Assembly: GCA_003667245.1 (NCBI GenBank)
Contig: RCNN01000587.1
Span: 1-34,259 of the forward strand
Source: Heterostelium multicystogenum
Taxonomy: Eukaryota; Evosea; Eumycetozoa; Acytosteliales; Acytosteliaceae
DNA length: 34,259 nucleotides
Direction: 5' to 3'
In this document: in pieces, positions 19,391 through 26,095 of the stretch
How positions within the stretch are numbered: the stretch's first letter is position 1
Layout of the letters: each line of letters starts with the position of its first letter
Notes under the pieces: model-generated
Told to the model about the DNA's origin: nothing
What the model saw: the letters and a program-made list of their open reading frames with translations, nothing else
Database searches by the model: none
Program-made: the position numbers and the translations under genes

Positions 19391-19433
19391 GGCATTCATG
19401 CTCCGTAACGATAGGGAAAGTACAGCAGCAAAC

Positions 19434-19991
19434 TCAGTAGGGAAGATCGCCACGAGGGGCCGGCAACATGCGGCGCAACGTGCTGTCGCGCTGGATGTAG
19501 TGATGCCACAGCGCGGCGCAGGCATGCAGCCCGGCGAGTACGATGATCGCCCAGGCGACATTGTTGTGCAGGCCACCCAGAGTGCCTCGCAATTCGTGAT
19601 CGATCACAAAAGGCGCTGGCACCGGGAACAGTCCGAAAAAGTTGAAGGGCTCGCCCTGGGCCCAGCGGAACAGGAAGCCCAGGACCACCTGCGTCAGTAA
19701 CAACAGGTATAAACAGCCGTGGGCGATTTTGGCGGCCACGTTAAGCGCAGGGTGATTGTCGGCCTTTGGGTGATTGCCGCCGAACACACGCCAGAGGATA
19801 CGTGCAGCGATCAGCACCGCCATGGCGATGCCCAGGGAGATATGGACCGATTGCAGGCCCTTGCGCAGTGGCGTGCCTTTTTCCAGGTTTTCCCAGACGT
19901 GGGCGCTGGCGAACATGAAGATCACCAGGGCGGCGGTCAGCCAGTGGAAGGTGCGGGTCAGGCGGTCGTAGCGGTCGGCGGGATTGTTCAT
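19434..19991 (-). CDS. Cytochrome b561 family di-heme membrane protein
   Basis: Intact, 185 residues, four membrane helices. Candidate heme-ligand histidines are FHWLTAALV (helix 1), VHISLGIAMAVLIAARILWR (helix 2), and GGLHNNVAWAIIVLAGLHAC near the end, with a further HH in ALWHHYI. Start ATG 19991 (MNNPADRYDRLTR) has AGGAAA 6 bp upstream; the frame extends to 20024 without a ribosome site. In bacteria these proteins pass electrons from quinol to periplasmic acceptors such as catalase-like or oxidative-stress proteins. It is the first gene of the operon with TPR, sigma and anti-sigma genes (43-bp gap), so it is the best candidate for a direct target of the sigma factor. Confidence 0.9.
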   Translation of the reverse strand: MNNPADRYDRLTRTFHWLTAALVIFMFASAHVWENLEKGTPLRKGLQSVHISLGIAMAVLIAARILWRVFGGNHPKADNHPALNVAAKIAHGCLYLLLLTQVVLGFLFRWAQGEPFNFFGLFPVPAPFVIDHELRGTLGGLHNNVAWAIIVLAGLHACAALWHHYIQRDSTLRRMLPAPRGDLPY

Positions 19992-20018
19992 GGGCGTTTC
20001 CTGAGTGGTCTGTGTGGT

Positions 20019-20044
20019 GAACACCGCAGCAGGAAAACTTATTC
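20019..20044 (-). promoter_or_regulatory. Candidate ECF-type promoter before the cytochrome b561 operon
   Basis: On the minus strand GAATAA (20044-20039), 14 bp, then GTGTTC (20024-20019), placing a start point about 20 bp before the ATG at 19991. The GAATAA box resembles -35 elements of some ECF factors, and an operon carrying its own sigma gene would be expected to be autoregulated. The -10 is not diagnostic, so this is only a suggestion. Confidence 0.25.
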
Positions 20045-20115
20045 AGAGGGATGGAAAATTTACAGATTAGACTTGTTTATTTTCCAACCCCGCATCCTTG
20101 GTCAAAATATGCGAA

Positions 20116-20501
20116 CTAAAATGCTAGAAACTCATCCAGGTGTTTTGTAATGATCGCTACAGTAATCGGCAATTGAAGCGTCTGGTACTCGTGAACAGCA
20201 ATGTTACGGAACCCGACCATGTTCTTCAGGTTGGTCAGCAACGCAGGATTGACCCAACCGCCCTGACATAACAACTCAAACACGTCACGAGCTCCTTGTG
20301 GAACACCCAGGCGCTCACGACGAATCAAGTGTTGGCCCATGTCCAGCGCTGCCTCACAGGCACGCTGAATATTAAAAATCGCCGCATCCTGGCGCGTGAA
20401 ATCTGTGGCGAAGCTGGTGGGATCTTTATCGTATTCCTGACGGCGCGAGCAACGCACCCTCAATGCTGGCTGCTTTATTTGATGAGAACATCATCGACCA
20501 T
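20116..20501 (-). CDS. hepT: HepT-like (DUF86) toxin of a MntA/HepT system, 5' region frameshifted
   Basis: A HEPN-domain protein of about 128 residues. The diagnostic RX4HXY motif is present as RNIAVHEY near the C-terminus, preceded by the family segment FNIQRACEAALDMGQHLIRR. In described systems the toxin acts on RNA and is silenced when the partner nucleotidyltransferase adds AMP to the motif tyrosine. The first 20 or so codons (20440-20501) are split by small indels here, including an apparent early stop. ATG 20501 overlaps the stop of the MntA gene, giving the usual antitoxin-then-toxin coupling. Whether the copy is active cannot be judged until the sequence is confirmed. Confidence 0.85.
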
Positions 20502-20889
20502 AAACTTTCCCTTCCTTCTGGATATCCGCCAACAACTCAGCCCTTGCCGTGTCCAGCGCGGTTTTTTTCGCTCAGGACGTAGCTCTCGAATAGACCCGCC
20601 TGGACGTTCCCGGACCAGAGCCGACGCCCAGTGGTCAAATAACTTGGTATTGCATTACCGTTGAGGGCTGCGCGCAAATCAAGCAAGTCGATGGGAACTC
20701 CAACGATATCGGCCAACTCCCCAGAAAGCTGCCATAGCAATAAAGGCTCGACCACTCCCGCAGAAAGGACCGCAACATCCAGATCACTCTCACTACCTGC
20801 CTCACCCGTCACTTGGCTACCGAACACATACACAGCCATAGCTCGGGAACTTCAGCCTGCAAATGCGGCAGTACTTTTTTAAAATTCAT
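20491..20889 (-). CDS. mntA: MntA-like nucleotidyltransferase antitoxin, two frameshifts
   Basis: About 133 residues. The minimal nucleotidyltransferase signature is complete: VYVFGSQVTGEAGSESDLDV, that is GSx10DxD. ADIVGVPIDLLDLRAA follows. The N-terminal helix starting at ATG 20889 is in another frame (shift near 20840), and the last 25 codons are displaced by the seven-T run at 20562-20568. In the restored frame the stop falls at 20491, overlapping the HepT start. The product would AMPylate and neutralise the HepT partner. The pair sits just downstream of a tRNA site used by a prophage, a common place for defence or stability modules. Confidence 0.85.
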
Positions 20890-20960
20890 GACCGATGTCC
20901 GAAGCGCCAATTAAACGAAGACCGTAGCAGAATTCATTATGCAGTTTCCTGACTGAAAGC

Positions 20961-21000
20961 AAAAAACCCCCGACAACATTGAAGTTATCGGGGGTTTTTT
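20961..21000. terminator. Bidirectional rho-independent terminator
   Basis: A run of six A, then CCCCCGACAAC, a short loop, GTTATCGGGGG and six T: a strong hairpin with one C-A mismatch that works on either strand. It sits right after the tRNA 3' end on the minus strand, as expected for the native tRNA transcript terminator. It also closes the space behind the MntA/HepT genes' upstream side. Confidence 0.85.
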
Positions 21001-21013
21001 CATTTTTCAATAA

Positions 21014-21039
21014 TGGCGGAGAGATAGGGATTCGAACCC
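21014..21039 (-). other. tRNA-Ser 3'-end fragment, predicted prophage attachment core
   Basis: On the minus strand these 26 bases are the T-arm (GGGTTCGAATCCC), the 3' acceptor strand TCTCTCC, and GCCA, as found at the end of Pseudomonas tRNA-Ser genes. Upstream (to the right) the sequence is not a tRNA: no D-arm, anticodon arm or variable arm is present. This is the signature left when a phage integrates into a tRNA gene: the old 3' end stays with the native terminator, and the complete tRNA is rebuilt at the other end of the prophage. Confidence 0.75.
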
Positions 21040-21090
21040 GACCAGCACACCCCACAACCCGCTCTAGGCCGCAATTATATTGGTTTTTGG

Positions 21091-21151
21091 GTAGGCTGCA
21101 AGGACAGAAACGGCCTACAGCGGCCCATGTTTTGCCCTAAATTTGCCCTAA
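21091..21151. repeat. Inverted and direct repeats next to the attachment site
   Basis: GTAGGC (21091-21096) and GCCTAC (21113-21118) form an inverted pair. Ten-base direct repeats TTTGCCCTAA occur at 21131-21140 and 21142-21151, an 11-bp period, close to one helical turn. Their position about 50-110 bp inside the phage from the tRNA core fits arm-type integrase or Xis binding sites. No protein-coding explanation is evident before the gene ending at 21148. Confidence 0.4.
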
Positions 21152-21561
21152 GACTGACTGCACATGGGGATGCCGCAGTCGGCATTGAAGCTCACACCAG
21201 TCACAGCTCCACATTGAACCAAGTGATTCGCATAGCTTCGGCAAAGCGGTCCACGACTGACTCTCGGATAGAGTGCTGTGCCACAAGGGCTTTTAGCATG
21301 TCCGACTGGATGGCTCCCCGGCGTGAGCACCTGGCGGCGATCAATAGCGGCCACCTCGACCGCAATAAACAGCGCCTCAATAGTGGCAGGGGTCAGCGCA
21401 CGCGCAGCCTCCACGCCTTCCACAAACCCCTCCGCGCGTGCTTGGGCCAGCTGCAGGCCGTGCATATCCTCGGCCCGCGACAGGCGTGACAGGTGGTTTT
21501 GCATCTTAGTGCGCAGCCCCGGCGGCAGGCTGATGGCGTCCAGCTTTTGACTGATGCTCAT
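21148..21561 (-). CDS. Small prophage protein of unknown function
   Basis: Start ATG 21561 (MSISQKLDAISLPPGL) is preceded by GGAGGT at 9 bp, a strong site. The first 85 residues are a helical, soluble protein (RTKMQNHLSRLSRAEDMHGL, then QLAQARAEGFVEGVEAAR and LTPATIEALFIAVEVAAIDR). The last 45 residues are rich in Cys, Ser and Pro and look like a read-through into a wrong frame, so the native C-terminus may lie near 21300. The start overlaps the likely stop of the preceding Cys-rich gene as ATGA. No family recognised. It is the last gene before the attachment site. Confidence 0.6.
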   Translation of the reverse strand: MSISQKLDAISLPPGLRTKMQNHLSRLSRAEDMHGLQLAQARAEGFVEGVEAARALTPATIEALFIAVEVAAIDRRQVLTPGSHPVGHAKSPCGTALYPRVSRGPLCRSYANHLVQCGAVTGVSFNADCGIPMCSQS

Positions 21562-21724
21562 GCCGGCACCTCCGACAGATAAGGCCCGGAATCTTAGCAA
21601 GGTCGCCTAACGAGTGGTGCGCTTCGCTCAGATCGCACTCCGGACAGTGATGCACCGGGTCCTGCGCATTGCTCGGCCATTGCAGGGCCGGGCAGTAGCG
21701 GCAGCGCACAGCCTCATGGCTCAT
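21558..21724 (-). CDS. Cys-rich mini-protein (zinc-ribbon-like), copy 1
   Basis: About 55 residues beginning MSHEAVRCRYCPALQWPSNA. Two Cys pairs, CRYC and HCPEC, spaced 20 residues apart, suggest one zinc-binding finger; SEAHHSLGDLAKI follows. The open frame continues upstream to 21808 and downstream to 21506, but an end by ATGA overlap with the next gene at 21558 (one-base shift near 21590) gives a compact phage-like arrangement. A second gene with the same pattern lies at 22248-22447. Function unknown; small Cys4 proteins in phages often bind nucleic acid or a host protein. Confidence 0.6.
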
Positions 21725-21830
21725 GATCCTGTGGTCACTCCAGGCACCCCGCGCGAAGTCAGTACGCAAAGGGCGGCGACTGCGAACCGGCAGCGAAGCC
21801 TTGAACATTTACGTATTCATCCATGCGCAT
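21721..21830 (-). CDS. Possible mini-gene before the Cys-rich protein
   Basis: From ATG 21830, with AGGGG 5 bp upstream, the frame reads MRMDEYVNVQGFAAGSQSPP and then stops; with a one-base shift near 21765 it would continue (SRGVPGVTTGS) to a stop overlapping the next start as ATGA. About 36 residues. The good ribosome site and the overlap are the only support. No family recognised. Confidence 0.3.
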
Positions 21831-21887
21831 TCAAACCCCTTAATAAGTCGGTGATGGAATTCTCGGCCTTGCTCTGGAGATAGGACC

Positions 21888-22094
21888 TCAGCGGCCACCA
21901 GGCCGTCCAAAAAAACCGATCAGCTGGTTAAACAGGCTTGGGGGTGCCTGCTCAGTAAGGGCTTGAATGCGGAAGGCCTCGACGTGGTGACGCAAGCGAT
22001 AGAGCATGTAATCGGGGTCTGCTAGGGTCATCAGGTCGTTAAACCATTGCTGGGCATTGTCCAATGCCAGCGGGTCTGTAAGCGGCGCGTACAT
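21888..22094 (-). CDS. Small prophage protein, 68 residues, unknown
   Basis: An intact small gene: MYAPLTDPLALDNAQQWFND, then LMTLADPDYMLYRLRHHVEA and a C-terminal LFNQLIGFFGRPGGR. It is predicted helical and soluble, with an acidic first half and several aromatic residues. It lies between the two paralogous Cys-rich genes, transcribed in the same direction, after a hairpin at 22201-22230. No family recognised. Confidence 0.6.
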   Translation of the reverse strand: MYAPLTDPLALDNAQQWFNDLMTLADPDYMLYRLRHHVEAFRIQALTEQAPPSLFNQLIGFFGRPGGR

Positions 22095-22200
22095 AGCGAC
22101 ATGCCTTAAAGCAAAAATGTGGTGGGGGAATGCTTAATACCACGCATGGGGGGTATTGTAGACGAGTGTAGGGGTTCTGGTTTCCGCGCCACAAAAATCC

Positions 22201-22230
22201 GGCCTCCACACCTGGCCTAAGTGTGGGGCC
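22201..22230. terminator. Hairpin with flanking A and T runs
   Basis: GGCC-T-CCACAC and GTGTGGGGCC pair with a one-base bulge around a 9-base loop, with AAAAA before and TTTT after, so it could terminate either strand. Sequence on its right side, CCTTTTGACATAAGCGGCGTT, is repeated with changes beside the hairpin at 22924-22964. Confidence 0.6.
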
Positions 22231-22247
22231 TTTTGACATAAGCGGCG

Positions 22248-22447
22248 TTATTGGTAACGCCTGACTGGAAAACACGTCATTCCGGCAGAATCGCCGAACG
22301 CGGTCCCTAGGATCGCCGCCAGATCCCGCAACGGGTAGTGCAAGTCGCTAATCTCACAGTCATCGCAGTGTTCCAACGGAATGTGGGCATTGCTGGGCAG
22401 TTTGGGTGGCCAAGCAATAACTACAGCGCACGGCTTCGTCACTTCAT
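22248..22447 (-). CDS. Cys-rich mini-protein (zinc-ribbon-like), copy 2, frameshifted
   Basis: The paralogue of the gene at 21558-21724. In one frame the start reads DEAVRCSYCLATQ and in the other PSNAHIPLEHCDDCEISDLH followed by YPLRDLAAILG, matching copy 1 position by position (CxYC, PSNA, HCxxC, S..H..L.DLA.I.G). Two one-base shifts are needed, one just after ATG 22447 and one near 22395. The start overlaps the stop of the preceding gene. About 60 residues; the C-terminal end at 22248 is uncertain. Function unknown. Confidence 0.55.
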
Positions 22448-22823
22448 AATCCACTTGTCATTCCACAGTCCCAGCGCAAAATCGCTCGTCCCCCTATCAT
22501 CCATCGGCGACGCCAAATCGCGATTTGAAGTCATACACAACCTTGCCAAGCGCTGGACAGCGCTTCCACTGGCGCCCGGGCTGCCAAATTGTTCGACGAA
22601 TACTTCATTGTTGTTTAGCCACGTAAATAGCTGGGCGCATGCGCGGGTGATCTCTGGATCCAGCCCCCACACGTCGGTCACGGCGGAGCGAACATTCCTT
22701 CCGGCATTCCACAAGGTGAATAGAAAACTGGATACCATGCGGCCCTGCTGGGTGTCGTCCTGAGCGGCAATTATCAGTCTCTCTAATGCCTGTTGAGTTT
22801 CTGGATCGAGAGTAAAGTGACAC
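22439..22823 (-). CDS. Prophage protein, possibly DUF7673-like
   Basis: About 128 residues. The clear part runs from LDPETQQALERLIIAAQDDT through QQGRMVSSFLFTLWNAGRNV to TRACAQLFTWLNNNEVFVEQ and LGLWNDKWIMK. This layout, a helical repeat with paired Trp-Asn and a V(T/W)DxW segment, resembles a small family seen in Pseudomonas mobile elements; I assign it only tentatively. A GTG start at 22823, behind AGAAGGAAAT, is separated from the body by a one-base shift near 22815. The stop overlaps the start of the Cys-rich copy 2. Confidence 0.5.
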
Positions 22824-22923
22824 AGCGTAATTTCCTTCTTACGTGAGCGATGGACGTGCGTAGAGCCGTTATGTAGGGGCCTGGTGGATCCCTTGCCAGC
22901 ACACTGCTTTCCGGTCAGACATA

Positions 22924-22964
22924 AAAAAGCCCTACCTCTGATTTAAATGTAGGAGCCTTTTTGA
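22924..22964. terminator. Imperfect hairpin related to the one at 22201
   Basis: AAAAAGC-CCTAC and GTAGGAGCCTTTTT pair imperfectly around a 13-base loop. The right flank TTTTTGACAAAAGCGACGTT matches the flank of the other hairpin in 17 of about 20 positions. It lies just upstream of the small-gene cluster in transcription order and downstream of the Rz1 region, so it may attenuate transcription between lysis genes and accessory genes. Confidence 0.5.
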
Positions 22965-23046
22965 CAAAAGCGACGTTAAAATCGGTGAATGTGACGCTAG
23001 TGAGTTTGGCCTCTACAGCCTTATTTAAGCTGACTGGCGAAACGAC

Positions 23047-23232
23047 CTACGGGCGCTCACCACTTGCTTTTGCACCCTCCTGGATCTTAACGATAACCGA
23101 GCCCGCCTGGTTCGCTAATTTCAGACCTTGCTCCGCTTGTTGCTTGCTGCTTGCCATGTCCTGTGTTGACGCATCCTGCCCGGCCGCTCCTTTTACTTCG
23201 GTGTAGAAACTTCTTTTACGTAAGCCTGACAA
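23047..23232 (-). pseudogene. Possible chemoreceptor C-terminal remnant inside the prophage
   Basis: The 61-codon frame contains STQDMASSKQQAEQGLKLAN followed by QAGSVIVKIQEGAKA. This is the helical pattern found near the C-terminus of Pseudomonas methyl-accepting proteins, but nothing else of the signalling domain surrounds it and the frame stops soon after. It sits between the Rz1 gene and the accessory gene set. It could be a captured host fragment, or a small phage gene whose helix merely resembles one. Confidence 0.35.
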
Positions 23233-23244
23233 GCCGCAGGGCGA

Positions 23245-23461
23245 TCAGTCCTTGATCGCCGGCATCGGTGATTCCGATAATTCGTTGAGCATGCGTCGGG
23301 TCAAGTTGGGCTCGACGGGCTGCATGAACCACGCTGACGGCGCTGGAGGTGGCAGGCACGCTGCAGCCACTGGCTGAATCCGTGGCGTCGAGAAGGACTG
23401 ACAGCCGGAGTTCAGTAGTAGCAAGGCGATCACGGATAACAGCCTGCTTGCGTTGGCTCAT
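23245..23461 (-). CDS. Rz1-like outer-membrane spanin lipoprotein, one frameshift
   Basis: About 71 residues. MSQRKQAVIR in one frame is followed in the next by VIALLLLNSGCQSFSTPRIQ, a lipoprotein signal with the lipobox Cys in NSGC. The mature part is proline-rich (ACLPPPAPSAWFMQPVEPNL), as usual for Rz1. The shift is near 23430. Rz1 joins with Rz to fuse inner and outer membranes at the end of phage lysis. Its start ATG overlaps the Rz stop (ATGA), rather than lying nested deep within Rz as in lambda. Confidence 0.8.
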
Positions 23462-23707
23462 CGGATAAATTCCTTTGTGTGTTGTTGGTCCTGGATAGCG
23501 AGTTTCTGCTCGATGACCAGGCGCTTGTCCTGCTCGGCGCGCGCGCCTGGGTGGTAGCGGCATTGCCGATCGCGTCGAGGTCCGCCTGAAACTGCTCCGC
23601 TTGCTTGGCCAGCTTCCCGTCATACCGCCAGTCCTGCACCTGCCAGGCGGCGCCGAAGCTCACGGCCATGGCCAGCAGGACACAACCAACTTCTGCACCA
23701 GCGTCAC
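23458..23707 (-). CDS. Rz-like inner-membrane spanin, two frameshifts
   Basis: About 83 residues from GTG 23707, whose GTGA overlaps the stop of the endolysin. An N-terminal hydrophobic segment (LLAMAVSFGAAWQVQ) anchors it in the inner membrane, followed by a long polar coiled helix: YDGKLAKQAEQFQADLDAIG, then after a shift EQDKRLVIEQKLAIQDQQHT. Shifts lie near 23680 and 23545. It pairs with the downstream Rz1 product. Confidence 0.78.
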
Positions 23708-24234
23708 GCCAGCACCTTCAGCGCCTTGCCATACAGCGCCTGACGGTCGGCCAGTCCGTTGGTACCACCGTTGATGCGCTTAGTGATCTTCAGCAAATCG
23801 CCTTGATCTGCCAGTGTGTTCAGTCCGCGGAGGACCAGAACCACGCCGCCGACATCGCCGCGTGCTGTGGCTGCTCGAGCAGCTCGGGCTCATTGACAGG
23901 TCCAGGCCCAGGGCCTCGCCGCACGCCGCAATAGTTCGCACGTCGGTAATCTGGATTAGGCCGCGGCCACGGTACTTGAAGCCGTCACCCTTCACGGTGT
24001 TGCCCCAAGTCGGCGCGACTTCATAGCCGGCCTGCTGCGCGGTTGGCCCCCATATCTCACGCACATAACGCAATTGGCCTGACTCATGACCGACCTGGGC
24101 GATGAAGGCGCGATGCGCAGACGATTGACGATGGCATACCGGGTCATGGCCGTATTTAACGCAGGAACGAAAAACGCCGGCACTGCGACCGGCGTTCGGG
24201 AGGATCTGCAGCAGTTGCTGTCAGTGATCGACAT
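23704..24234 (-). CDS. Phage endolysin, glycoside hydrolase family 19 type, several frameshifts
   Basis: About 178 residues from ATG 24234 (MSITDSN), with GGAG 6 bp upstream. The family pattern is visible in pieces across three frames: MTRYAIVNRLRIA, the QLRYVREIWGPTAQQAGYE segment that follows the catalytic HES region, GFKYRGRGLIQIT, CGEALGLDL and a C-terminal LYGKALKVLA. GH19 endolysins cut the glycan strands of peptidoglycan. At least four one-base shifts occur, so the ORF is fragmented but colinear. The gene leads the endolysin, Rz, Rz1 cassette with 4-bp overlaps between each; no holin is evident in this window. Confidence 0.82.
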
Positions 24235-24261
24235 AATTTTCTCCAAGATCGGCTAATAAAA

Positions 24262-24281
24262 AACCCTGCCGAAGCAGGGTT
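24262..24281 (-). terminator. Rho-independent terminator after the tailspike genes
   Basis: On the minus strand AACCCTGC, the stable TTCG tetraloop, GCAGGGTT and a T run. It lies just after the stop of tailspike 1 and before the endolysin ribosome site, so the lysis cassette probably depends on read-through or its own promoter. Confidence 0.85.
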
Positions 24282-24288
24282 CCTTATT

Positions 24289-25980
24289 TCACTTTGAGCG
24301 GGTTGTGTTTAACGAAGCGTCATGCGTGCCAGGGGCTGGCGAACCATAAAACTTCAGCTCGCCATCCTCCCACCAAGTAGCAAAGTTCTCACCAATGCCG
24401 CCAGGGATTGGGGCTTGCGCTGTATCAATCGCAAACGGTGCGCCTTGGCTAGAAACTTCTGGGAGCGAAAGGAAGCCGGTAATGACGCAACCCTTGGGCG
24501 CCGCACCTGGTGCTGCATTACGGCGCTCAAGAACCCACAGAACCATATGCAGTTAACCGGTTTGCAAAACAAACACATTTTTGACTCGAACGTAGTTCAC
24601 GTCAGTGATCAACACCGCAGCATCACCGCAGTCGCCATAGACACCCGTCGACCTCGACGTCATAGCTACCACACCGAAAATATCAACAAAGTTGCCCGGT
24701 TACGTTGTCTCCAACGTTATCGATGAACTTGTTGTTGCCGTAGGACGTGACAGCTCGTAGCAGTCCTCAGGCGCCCATCTGTCCAGCAGCTCCTTGACCA
24801 GAAGTCCAGATGTTTTCCCAGAACTCACATACTTCGTTGCCGGCCGGAGTTCGAACCTTCAGCCTTTTGGAAGAAGCACTGCAAAACAGTGACGTTGCTG
24901 GTACGGCGCCACTCAAACAGGCGCCGATCAGCCACGTTACCTTCGAACGAGCAGTTCTCAAAAATGCAGTTTGTCCGCACCATTGCCGTAGGCGGCAGTT
25001 TTTGGTGACACCTGGCGTGTAGGTAAAGCGAACGTTTTTTGAAATGACTGTTAGAATCATATTCGGAAGCTGGGCTACCAATATTGCCACCAGGCTTCAG
25101 GTAATTGAGGTCACCAATCCAACATTGCAGCCACTGGATAACGGTGTCGCGAACATTCGTGTAATCGATGGTCCAGCCGTTACCTTACGTGCCAATGGAA
25201 ATGGCTCGAAGTAAAGGCGCAACGATAGATTTCGACTTCGAAAGCGCCTGAGCCGTAAGCATAAAAGACACCGTTTGTAGCGGTGTTTTTTGCAGTCCCT
25301 CGGACGATACAGTCAGTAAGCTTGACCTTTTTGGAGAGCTGACGCGGCACCAACAAAAACAGTAGTTGGAAAGACCGGAAATCTCGGAACCAATCATTTC
25401 CAACGTACCGGAACTGATGTTGGCCATCACTTCGTCTGCAGTCCCGCTGCCACCTGCAATTTTGCAACGCTTCAAACACAATAGGAGTGCCAAACGCGAC
25501 AAAGTTGATCGCAGCAGAGCCGTTCGTTACGCCGGAGGCCTGCACGTTGAAAAAGCGTACGTGATAGGTCGCCGCCGGATCATTGAAGATAAAGGCTGGC
25601 TTCCCGCTCGCAAAGGTAATGGATTTATTTTTGATTACATACGGGTCGGCCTGGGTCCCGGTACCGCTAGCCGCCAGAGCTGAAGCGGATGCCTGAGAGG
25701 TGATTGAAATAACAGGCGAAGCTGTACGCGGGTCAGTAGTCACACCCACCTTTGTCGGGTCCGTCGGGCCCAGGGTTACCCAAGGCTGGCAGCCAGCGTT
25801 TCTGCGAATCGACTCGGCTTTAAACATTGCCTGCATGCGCACAAGCTCAGCGAGAGGAGCTGATCCAATAGGCGTGCTGATCTCAGTATCAGCGGGAAGC
25901 GGATCAACGGCAGCTACTTCCAAGCTGAGAGCTTCAGGGGATTCGGTTTGGCTAGTAGGAATTTCGGTTGTGTTGTTCAT
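24289..25980 (-). CDS. Tailspike / receptor-binding protein, copy 1, frameshifted
   Basis: About 560 residues. An N-terminal 30-residue extension (MNNTTEIPTSQTESPEALSL) leads to the shared region MFKAESIRRNAGCQPWVTLG, then TKVGVTTDPRTASPVISITS, TGTQADPYVIKNKSITFASG and ISSGTLEMIGSEISGLS. The C-terminus reads VLERRNAAPGAAPKGCVITG, then GENFATWWEDGELKFYGSP. The middle repeats short strand-turn segments, as in a right-handed parallel beta-helix with pectin-lyase-like coils. Such proteins bind and often cut surface polysaccharide. Several one-base shifts split it. Its whole length is paralogous to the gene at 26096-27727. Confidence 0.78.
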
Positions 25981-26003
25981 TTTCTTTTCCTTGATTATGA
26001 AAG

Positions 26004-26020
26004 GCCCGATCATATCGGGC
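26004..26020. terminator. Short hairpin between the two tailspike genes
   Basis: GCCCGAT and ATCGGGC are perfect complements around a 3-base loop, 24 bp before the start of tailspike 1. The T-run after it on the minus strand is weak (CTTTC), so it is more likely an attenuator or RNA-processing site than a full stop. It could set the ratio of the two tailspikes. Confidence 0.45.
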
Positions 26021-26095
26021 TAGTAGTCTTCCGTGTTTACCTCAACAGCGAGACAACCATACCCCATAAATACTGTATATGCATACAGCTTTTTT

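Noticed and set aside
22039..22275. 78-codon minus-strand frame overlapping the small gene at 21888-22094
   Set aside because: Overlaps the hairpin and the neighbouring gene in another frame with no good ribosome site; kept only as part of the hairpin finding.
23216..23623. 135-codon minus-strand frame across Rz and Rz1
   Set aside because: A composite of wrong-frame Rz and Rz1 sequence caused by frameshifts; it supplies only the Rz1 start.
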